Source: DATNPX01 sp036702975 (lineage in GTDB: Bacteria; Cyanobacteriota; Vampirovibrionia; Obscuribacterales; Obscuribacteraceae). From it: a stretch of 64,000 nucleotides of DNA. Position 1 is the first letter of the stretch, and every line of letters begins with the position of its first letter. The translations under genes were made by a program, and so were the position numbers. The stretch lies in contig DATNPX010000020.1 in assembly GCA_036702975.1 (NCBI GenBank), forward strand, positions 62,001 to 126,000, given 5' to 3'. The notes beneath the pieces were generated by a model, which did not search any database, was not told the DNA's origin, and saw nothing but the letters and a program-made list of their open reading frames with translations. This document shows, piece by piece, positions 1 to 7,174 of the stretch.

Positions 1-790
1 TGTGCAGACCGTTTTTACCTTCGACGCACTCCATGGACACGCCTGGTCCCATGATTTCGCTCAAGCCATAAATGTCGAGCGCGTTTATCTTCAGCCGTTG
101 CTCCAGTTGAGTGCGCATCTCTTCAGTCCATGGCTCGGCACCAAAAATGCCCACTTCGAGCTTGATTTTGTCGCGAGAGACGCCGATCTCGTCCATCGTG
201 AAAGCGATGTTCAAAGCATAAGAAGGCGTAGAGCAGAGGACCCGCGCCCCAAAATCCTGCAAAAGCAAAATCTGTTGCTGCGTTCTGCCACCAGACGCTG
301 GAACAACTGTTGCGCCCAAAGTCTCGGCGCCGTAGTGCAGTCCCAGACCACCGGTAAAGAGCCCATATCCGTAAGCATTGTGAACGATGTCACCTGGACG
401 TGTGCCTGCTGCTGCTAACGAACGCGCCACCACTTCTGCCCAGACGGCCAGGTCTTCCTTGGTGTATCCAACTACTGTTGGCTTGCCTTTGGTCCCCGAT
501 GAGGCGTGTAATCGAGCAATTTGTGCTTGCGGTACCGCGAACAATCCAAAAGGATAGTTCTCGCGCAGATCTGTCTTTTGTGTGAAAGGAAAATCTTTCA
601 GGTCGTCAAGCGACTTGAGCTGTTCCGGTTGAACACCAAACTCGGAGAACAGCTTGTGGTAAAAACGAACGTTCTTGTAGACGTGGGCGAGTCTATCTTT
701 CAGCCTTTCCAGCTGCATCTGCCGCAGCTCGCTTCGCGCTGCGCATTCCACTTTGCTATTCCAGGCATGCACTTGTGACTTGATCGCCAT
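1..790 (-). CDS. paaK: Phenylacetate-CoA ligase (PaaK-like), 3' end cut by the window
   Basis: The minus strand reads open from an ATG at 790 to the window edge, giving 263 residues. The protein is an adenylate-forming ligase of the PaaK type, which joins phenylacetate (or a related aryl acid) to CoA using ATP in the cytoplasm. Seen directly are the helical N-terminus with VYKNVRFYHKLF near residues 38-48, the P-loop-like HASSGTKGKPTVVGYT at about 95-110, the GIFGAEPWTEEMR block near 215-226 and IYGLSEIMGPG near 240-250. These blocks are in the order and spacing of the family. Full-length enzymes are about 430 residues, so the C-terminal third lies outside. No other paa gene is visible, so a role in phenylacetate breakdown rather than in other acyl activation is inference. 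Confidence 0.9.
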   Translation of the reverse strand, partial: MAIKSQVHAWNSKVECAARSELRQMQLERLKDRLAHVYKNVRFYHKLFSEFGVQPEQLKSLDDLKDFPFTQKTDLRENYPFGLFAVPQAQIARLHASSGTKGKPTVVGYTKEDLAVWAEVVARSLAAAGTRPGDIVHNAYGYGLFTGGLGLHYGAETLGATVVPASGGRTQQQILLLQDFGARVLCSTPSYALNIAFTMDEIGVSRDKIKLEVGIFGAEPWTEEMRTQLEQRLKINALDIYGLSEIMGPGVSMECVEGKNGLH

Positions 791-1003
791 GATGGAGCGA
801 GCGGAAAGGAAACAATGCACCATAATAACCTGTAGAAATCGTTAAAGAGTGGAAGAAAAGGTTAGGGTTTTACCGCTCGGGCTGACTCCAGTAAGTACGA
901 ACCCTTATGCGAAAGGGCACCGTCCGGTAGATCCCAAGAACCGGGTGAGAACGAGACCGTAAAGTCCTCTAGAGTCCAAATAGGGAAGAGCTAGAATCTG
1001 CCA
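791..1003 (+). other. Divergent intergenic region, possible structured leader of the CPBP gene
   Basis: This 213-bp gap lies between the divergent paaK and CPBP genes. A CATAAT at about 822-827 could be a -10 for the plus strand. Downstream are several complementary segments: AGGGTTT (863-869) with GAACCCT (899-905), a short hairpin around CCCTTATGCGAAAGGG (902-917), and CCGGT (924-928) with ACCGG (940-944) framed by CAC/GTG. They suggest a folded 5' leader of about 150 nt. I could not match it to a riboswitch class I know. Confidence 0.3.
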
Positions 1004-4000
1004 GTGCAAGACAATCCAAGTCCTCCCTCCGATTCGTATTCCGAATCCGCTCGAGGCACAAAAGATCGAATTATGGGCGACCACCGTATTTGGTGGTTGC
1101 TTGCGCTCGCTGGTATAGGCGCATTTGTATTCTTCTTCAAATACGATGATGCTTTCTCGACAGCATCGATTGACTTAAGCGTTCCGCGCGATGAGATCAC
1201 CACAGCAGCGCGGGCCCTAAGCCGTGAACTCGGCTACGAGAAAGACAAAACCATCGACTCTACTATTTTTGACGAGGACGAAAACACCAAAACCTTTCTT
1301 GAGTTCGAGCTTGGAAGCAAACGAGCGAGCGAACTGATGCGCTCAGAAATTCCAGTATGGACCTGGGTATCTCGCTTCTGCCGAGAACGTGAGCCTGAGG
1401 ACTGCACTGTAACGCTGGCTCCAGACAAACGATTGATAAAGTTTCGGCATTCTGTTCCAAACGACTGGTCTTTGCCTTCCCTCTCGCACGCGCAGGCTGA
1501 GAAACTGGCACGCGAATTCGTCGAACAACGTGCGAACCGTTCTCTGCAGGGCTACGAACTAGTTGCGGACCAGACACTGACCAGGCTTAAAAGACGGGAT
1601 TTTAGTTTCATATGGGAAAATCGTGCGCGTGATTTCAATGGTGCCCGGCAACGATTTTCTGTGGATGTTGTTGGCAACAAAGTCGGCGCTTTTAGTGAAC
1701 TGCTCAATTTACCCGAATCGTGGAAGCGCCGCTATGAAAAAATGCGCTCTTATAACACGCAGCTATTTAATGCTGCTTCGGCCCTTTATGCAATTTTGCT
1801 GGCTATTACTGTTATTTATTTCTTCTTTGTTGTTGCCACCAATAAGGTTCGTTGGCGCAGCGCCATAATCTATTCCGCCGCGTTTGCGATAGTGCAGTCT
1901 CTTGAGAGCTTCAATAACTGGCCGGTAGTAGTCAGCCAATATGAGCCAGTCAAAACTAGCTACGGTGCCTATCTCGCCGAGCAGGTTTTTTCGCGATTTC
2001 TCTCCTTGGCTGTGATCTTTGTTATTGCCGTCATGTTTATCGCGACAGCAGAAGTGATTTATCGTCGTTTCTTTCCACGCAGAGTCGCTATAGAAAACTG
2101 GTTTAGTTCCCGGGCTTTGGCTGGCACGGAGGAGATTCGTGGGTTAGTCGTCGGGCATATCGCTCCCTTTATCTATCTCGGATGGGTCGTCGGTTACTAC
2201 ATCGTCGGCAAGAACTTCGGATTTTTTACACCGCTCTTTGTCGAAAACTATCAAGCCTATGCGAGCAGCTTCGTGCCTGCTTTTTCAGCAATTTCGGTGG
2301 GACTATTTGCTTCAGTTCACGAGGAGCTTGTCTATCGCATAGTGGCACTAAATTTGTTGGGCTGGCTGCTGCAGAAAATTCCCGGATTGCGGGGGCGATA
2401 TATCGTGGTTTTTTGGATTGCCAATCTCCTGCAGTCTGCCGCCTGGGGATTCATGCACAGCAACTACCCACAACAACCAAGTTATGCTCGTGGCTTGGAA
2501 CTTACTGTTAGCGGACTGCTTTTCGGTTGGCTATTTGAGTCGTTCGGATTGTTGTCTGCTGTAGTTGCTCATTATGTGGTGGACAGCTACCTTACCGTGC
2601 GCTTCTTTCTCACTTCGCCGCAACCAGATTTGGTGATTACGTCTGTCCTTTCGTTTACTCCTTTTTTATTGCTGTTGATTTTCGCGCTTTATCTTCGATG
2701 CAGTAAAGAGGCTCCATCTGCTGTTGAAACTGAATCACTGTTGAACGACTCTTTGACTGCTTACCAGCAAGCGGCATCAGAGCTAAATAAGGAGAAACAG
2801 CCAGAGCAAGATACTCAGGCGACTCTTCATTTTCAGTTTGAACCGTTGCCTCTAAAGAGACGTCTGCAGATTGTGTCAGTTGCTGTAGCGCTTTTGGCTG
2901 TGGCCGCATTTTTCTTGCATCCCCTGGTGGTTGGGCGTAATGCTCATCTGCGGATCAATCGAGTACAGGCTGAAAAGGATGGCGACCGTGCTATGCAAAG
3001 ACTAGGTCTAAATCCCGCTCAATTCAATCGAGTTGCCTGGCTGTCGGGACAGAACGCAAATCAAGATAACCAGTATCAATATATTTGGGAAAATCTTGGT
3101 GCCGACGCGGCCATTCGTTATGCAAACCTTTCTGATTTTGGCTTCAATTGGACTGTGCGATACTTCCATCCGTTGCAGGCAAAAGAATTCAAATACTGTC
3201 TGGATGAACGAGGAAAGGCGTTCGCTTTTACTATCAGCGAGCCTGAAGATACACTTGGAGCATCGCTTGAAGAAGAACGTGCTATTGAGCTGGCCAGGCA
3301 GTACATAAGTAACAACCACTCTGAGTTCTTGCCTCTGGCACTCGACAGCGTCGAAGAGATCAAGCGCGAGAAACGCAAAGACTATCAAGTTTTGTTTGAG
3401 GCACCAAAGTTCAGAATCGCGGATGCCCCGTGCAAGATTTTGGTGTCGATTGCCGGTGCTTCGGTCGTAGACTACAAGCAGCAATGGGAGATTCCGGACA
3501 GTTGGCGGCAGCACTTTGACCGGAAGCACTTCAAAGATGAACTGGCTAATCTTCTCGTTATGGCTGAAAGAGTCATCGTAATTGGTTTCTTCATTTGGTG
3601 GATCTTAGGGCTGCTGCGCTCCGGTGCTATGACTTGGCGCCTGCCGCTTGTCGTCGGAATATTCAGCCTTGTGCTGGCTTGCCTGAGCGAATGGAACTCA
3701 TCTCTTACGGCATTCCAAAGCTATCCGACGACGATAGCTGTTGATACGTTTGTGACAAAACAGATCGTTGACGCAGTGCAGAAATTCCTCTGGTCGACTT
3801 TGTTTTCATTCATCTCTTGCGCTCTCGCTGTGGCTGCATTTCGCCTTCTGTCATCGAATACGAGTATATATGCGATTTTGCGTGCCGGGTTCGCCCCTGC
3901 GGATGAGAATGGACGGATTCGGCAACGTCAGCTTTGGATTGATGCCATCATATGTGGTTATAGCATGGGTGTGATTCGCTTCGCATTGTCAACTATATTC

Positions 4001-4537
4001 ATTGGTGTTAGCAGCTCCGTCTCACCAGGTGTTCAGGGCGCTGCGCTTTTTGGTGTTGCTCACATGGGCAATGTGTTTTCGCCTCAACTGGACAGCAGCG
4101 TCGAATGCTTTACTCGTGCTCTAAGAGAAGCAATAAATACGGGCATACTTGCAGGCTTGTTCTCTAAATACTTCGGCGTGCTTAAGAAGGGGTTGATCAT
4201 AGTGCCGCTTTTGGTGCTCGCGCAATATTCTCAAGAGAGGTATTGGCAGGACTATGCCATAAACGTAAGCCACTCCCTTATCGAGTGGCTAATTCTTTAT
4301 CTCTTTATCGTCAAGTTTGCCCGACGAAACGTTTACGCCTATCTCATGTTTGGGTGGTCGAGCGAGATTGTTGGGCGCTTGGCTGCAATATCGCTTCATG
4401 CCGGCAATCTTATGAGTGGAAGCATTGGGTTTTGTGTTTTCCTCTGGCTGGTTCCTATTGTGTGGTTGTGTTGGTTATTTAGCAATAAGATTTCCCCCCA
4501 AGAACCAGACACAGCAGGCGCTTCTGGTCTCGAGTAG
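1004..4537 (+). CDS. Tandem CPBP-family intramembrane metalloprotease, second half degenerate
   Basis: This is a 1177-residue polytopic membrane protein. The first CPBP (Abi/Rce1-like) domain has all three motifs: EELVYR at residues 440-445 (EExxxR), the Trp-Gly-Phe-Met-His block with H485, and HYVVD with H523/D527. An extracytoplasmic domain of about 180 residues follows the first membrane segment (residues 28-46). The layout then repeats from about residue 640: membrane segment, soluble domain, a PDSW..HF block matching PESW..RY in the first half, and a second membrane region without EExxxR. The protein is therefore an internal duplication with one active-looking and one degenerate half. 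CPBP proteins cleave prenylated or membrane substrates or act in bacteriocin self-immunity; the substrate here is unknown. The start is GTG with AGGGAAGAG upstream; an ATG at 1073 is an alternative. Confidence 0.85.
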   Translation: MQDNPSPPSDSYSESARGTKDRIMGDHRIWWLLALAGIGAFVFFFKYDDAFSTASIDLSVPRDEITTAARALSRELGYEKDKTIDSTIFDEDENTKTFLEFELGSKRASELMRSEIPVWTWVSRFCREREPEDCTVTLAPDKRLIKFRHSVPNDWSLPSLSHAQAEKLAREFVEQRANRSLQGYELVADQTLTRLKRRDFSFIWENRARDFNGARQRFSVDVVGNKVGAFSELLNLPESWKRRYEKMRSYNTQLFNAASALYAILLAITVIYFFFVVATNKVRWRSAIIYSAAFAIVQSLESFNNWPVVVSQYEPVKTSYGAYLAEQVFSRFLSLAVIFVIAVMFIATAEVIYRRFFPRRVAIENWFSSRALAGTEEIRGLVVGHIAPFIYLGWVVGYYIVGKNFGFFTPLFVENYQAYASSFVPAFSAISVGLFASVHEELVYRIVALNLLGWLLQKIPGLRGRYIVVFWIANLLQSAAWGFMHSNYPQQPSYARGLELTVSGLLFGWLFESFGLLSAVVAHYVVDSYLTVRFFLTSPQPDLVITSVLSFTPFLLLLIFALYLRCSKEAPSAVETESLLNDSLTAYQQAASELNKEKQPEQDTQATLHFQFEPLPLKRRLQIVSVAVALLAVAAFFLHPLVVGRNAHLRINRVQAEKDGDRAMQRLGLNPAQFNRVAWLSGQNANQDNQYQYIWENLGADAAIRYANLSDFGFNWTVRYFHPLQAKEFKYCLDERGKAFAFTISEPEDTLGASLEEERAIELARQYISNNHSEFLPLALDSVEEIKREKRKDYQVLFEAPKFRIADAPCKILVSIAGASVVDYKQQWEIPDSWRQHFDRKHFKDELANLLVMAERVIVIGFFIWWILGLLRSGAMTWRLPLVVGIFSLVLACLSEWNSSLTAFQSYPTTIAVDTFVTKQIVDAVQKFLWSTLFSFISCALAVAAFRLLSSNTSIYAILRAGFAPADENGRIRQRQLWIDAIICGYSMGVIRFALSTIFIGVSSSVSPGVQGAALFGVAHMGNVFSPQLDSSVECFTRALREAINTGILAGLFSKYFGVLKKGLIIVPLLVLAQYSQERYWQDYAINVSHSLIEWLILYLFIVKFARRNVYAYLMFGWSSEIVGRLAAISLHAGNLMSGSIGFCVFLWLVPIVWLCWLFSNKISPQEPDTAGASGLE

Positions 4538-4623
4538 CCAACTTGAAAATTTGTTTAGACTGTGGCGTTCAATACGAACTGGCGATCGCCTAATATTGAT
4601 GGGATTGTCAGGGGCTGTTCTTA

Positions 4624-5946
4624 GTGAATTCTGGACCTTCTGGGGCGAAATCCGCAATAAAGATTTCTGGTTTCATAAAAACCAGGTTTGGTTGCGCGCT
4701 TCTGTTTTTGCTTCTCTTGAATGCATGCTTTTCGCTCGCCTTCCCGGCGCTTAAAGTCAAAGCAGCCGAGCTTCCAAGTACGCATTGCTGGGAATGGTGG
4801 CGTTCGCGCTCGTTTTTAAGGCAAGAGCATTCACCGGATGTGGTGCTACTTGGATCGTCTCTGATGATGATACCGGTATCGGTTCTCGATGCTGACTATC
4901 TGCACAAAGATTTGGATGCCGTCTATCACGACCACTCGGTCTACATGGAAGAAGCTCTGGCAAGGTCGGGCAAGACTTCGACTTGTTTTAATTTTGCAAT
5001 TCCAGGCGGCATGATCTCTGATGATTACATGATTGAGCGTGCCTTGCTTCTTGATGGTGCCAAACGGACGAAGTTGATTGTTCTAGGCGTTACACTGCGC
5101 GACTTTCTAGAAAGCCATGTTCCTTGCGCGGCGTCTACAAACTCTTTCAAATATTTTCGCCACTATTTTGATGTGGACGACATCGTTGAACTGGCTATGC
5201 CTGAATTCTGGCAGCGCTTTGACTACTGGCAAAGCAAGCTCGTTTATATGGTCGGACGTCGGCTCGACTTACAAGTTGCTTTTGACCAGACTATAGGAGC
5301 GCTGTGCAATCGCATCTTTGGTACGTCAAACGAGAAAGCCAAGAATGTACCAGATCAACAGCTCAGTGCGAACGTTGCGCACAATTTGAAAACTGAGGCC
5401 GAGCCTGGCGACTTCGTTCTGCATGCAGGTCAGATCTATCCTTACGAAGACAACACAAATGAGTACAGAAAGCGATTCAGCAGTCCAAACCGAAAGTTAT
5501 TCAAAACCGAAGCGGAGTTTCTCAAACGTTTTCTTTCCGACGCTCAAAACCGCGATGTGAAAGTCCTTCTCGTGAACATGCCGCTAACGGCGGCCAACAT
5601 GAAATTGATGCCACCAGGATATTATTCGGAGTATCTGAATTTAGCCAAGACGCAAGCCAATCAGTTTGCATGCCCCTTTCTAGATCTCAATGACGGTAAA
5701 ACTTTTGTCGTGTCTGATTTTCGTGATACTGCTCATATGAACTCCAGTGGTGGTAAAAAGCTGCTTGATGCGGTAGTCGCATTTATCGTTAAGGACCCTG
5801 CGCTCGCCTCAGTGTTAACTGCCGGAAATTTAGCGACGAAACCTGTGGCTCATTCTGATGCGCGATCAATAACCGATCCGACGCGACGACTGGCGGGACG
5901 GAACGTTGAGGGCGCGACGGGGCAGATCGGAGCAGGAGCATTGTAA
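4624..5946 (+). CDS. Exported SGNH-hydrolase-like protein
   Basis: This 440-residue protein has a hydrophobic signal or anchor at about residues 22-45. The mature part starts with VVLLGSS (residues 73-79), the nucleophile-Ser block of SGNH/GDSL-type folds. It ends with DTAHMNSSGG, where D368 and H371 give the DxxH dyad. Such proteins, including DltD- and AlgX-like enzymes, usually add or remove acyl groups on surface polymers outside the membrane. The substrate cannot be read from the sequence. The start is a GTG. The gene lies 86 bp after the CPBP gene and its stop almost touches the start of the next gene, so the last two are probably translationally coupled. Confidence 0.65.
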   Translation: MNSGPSGAKSAIKISGFIKTRFGCALLFLLLLNACFSLAFPALKVKAAELPSTHCWEWWRSRSFLRQEHSPDVVLLGSSLMMIPVSVLDADYLHKDLDAVYHDHSVYMEEALARSGKTSTCFNFAIPGGMISDDYMIERALLLDGAKRTKLIVLGVTLRDFLESHVPCAASTNSFKYFRHYFDVDDIVELAMPEFWQRFDYWQSKLVYMVGRRLDLQVAFDQTIGALCNRIFGTSNEKAKNVPDQQLSANVAHNLKTEAEPGDFVLHAGQIYPYEDNTNEYRKRFSSPNRKLFKTEAEFLKRFLSDAQNRDVKVLLVNMPLTAANMKLMPPGYYSEYLNLAKTQANQFACPFLDLNDGKTFVVSDFRDTAHMNSSGGKKLLDAVVAFIVKDPALASVLTAGNLATKPVAHSDARSITDPTRRLAGRNVEGATGQIGAGAL

Positions 5947-5947
5947 G

Positions 5948-6991
5948 TTGACTCCTGGCAAAAAGGCGAAATTGATCTTTCTAGTCAGTCTCGTTCTCAC
6001 TATACATATAAACCTATTCGGGGAGGCTGGAAGTACGCTAGCTTCCGAAGCTCATGAAGGCGAGCGGATGACGCTTGCTGCCGCTGTGCAACCACAGGGA
6101 GTCTTCGAGGAGAACACTTATTTCTCCCGCTCCATGACGCCGACCGCCTTGGAGATTGCAGACATAACTGATATAAAACCGCTTTTGATGCGTTTGAAAC
6201 ATGAGCAGGTGCGAGCTAAGTTATTCGCTGCAAATGACTCCGGTGCCAAAAATGAGAAAGCTGAGAAAGCAGATCAAATAGAGAAAATGCTGAACTTACA
6301 GCGACTGGTTTACTTACGCAGCAAAATCAATGCTTATTTAGAGACTGCGCATCTCGAGCTTGATTCGGTGTTAGGGGAGATCAATTCAGGGCTTGCGGAC
6401 CTCGCTGACCGCAAAGCGATGATTGCAGATCAGCGTGCGCGTACCTTACGACGAACGTCGTTTGTAAACTTGGTAAGCGGTGGATTTACTAAAATCGGCG
6501 GGTACACCGTCGCTTTGGCACCGGCTTCTGCAATTCCTACAAACGTGCTCGAGGTATTTGATGGTGTAGTTCAGGTTGGTCTTTCAGCGTTGACCCTTCG
6601 CCAACAGAAGGCTGAAGAACGTCTTGGCAAGGCTCGTCCTGGAATTCTCGATGCCTTTTTAAGCGGTAACAATCTCAGCACTCACCTTTTTCCAGAGGAT
6701 GTCTGGACTTTCCTGAACAAGGTTCCACCACGAAGCACAGAAGGAAAAACGCGACGTCAGATTTTGATCTCCTCATGGGTGAAGATGGGTCGTTTGTCTG
6801 AAGAGGGTGGGTCGAAATTCACAAAAAAATTGGGCAATTTCGGATTGGCGAGCGATTTTCGGCTGGACGATCTCGATGACACGGTCGCCATGACTTCTGA
6901 TTTGAAATCTATTATTGCCACCATGGATACAAGCTTGATGGAGTTAGCTCAGACCTGCAGGGATTCATATAAAGAAGATCCTGAGATCTAA
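5948..6991 (+). CDS. Secreted coiled-coil protein of unknown function
   Basis: I do not recognise this family. The likely start is the TTG at 5948, one base after the previous stop and about 9 nt after a GGAG; a TTG at 5906 would add 14 residues that overlap the upstream gene. The 347-residue product opens with a lysine-rich N-terminus and a hydrophobic segment (KLIFLVSLVLTIHINLF), as in a signal peptide. It continues with charged helical stretches rich in Lys, Glu and Ala (roughly residues 75-150) and a small Gly/Ala hydrophobic patch near 185-200. Coupling to the SGNH-like gene suggests a shared envelope process. Confidence 0.65.
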   Translation: MTPGKKAKLIFLVSLVLTIHINLFGEAGSTLASEAHEGERMTLAAAVQPQGVFEENTYFSRSMTPTALEIADITDIKPLLMRLKHEQVRAKLFAANDSGAKNEKAEKADQIEKMLNLQRLVYLRSKINAYLETAHLELDSVLGEINSGLADLADRKAMIADQRARTLRRTSFVNLVSGGFTKIGGYTVALAPASAIPTNVLEVFDGVVQVGLSALTLRQQKAEERLGKARPGILDAFLSGNNLSTHLFPEDVWTFLNKVPPRSTEGKTRRQILISSWVKMGRLSEEGGSKFTKKLGNFGLASDFRLDDLDDTVAMTSDLKSIIATMDTSLMELAQTCRDSYKEDPEI

Positions 6992-7174
6992 AAGCTCGGG
7001 CGCAATTGCAAGCCACACTTGATAAGTTCATCGCAGTTCTAACTGAGCAAGACTGTGCTTACTCCTTGTGGACGGAAGAATTAGCAGGTGCTAACATGCA
7101 CCCTCGCATGGACCTGGACTCTTAACATCCGGCGCCCGCTTGCGTTTCACCGTTATTTTGCAAGGAGCTTGTCA

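Noticed and set aside
835..1003. Known riboswitch (c-di-GMP-I, TPP, fluoride or guanidine)
   Set aside because: The conserved core bases of those classes are absent or out of order.
3008..3529. 173-residue open frame antisense to the CPBP gene
   Set aside because: The sense strand is explained by a continuous membrane protein with an internal duplication.
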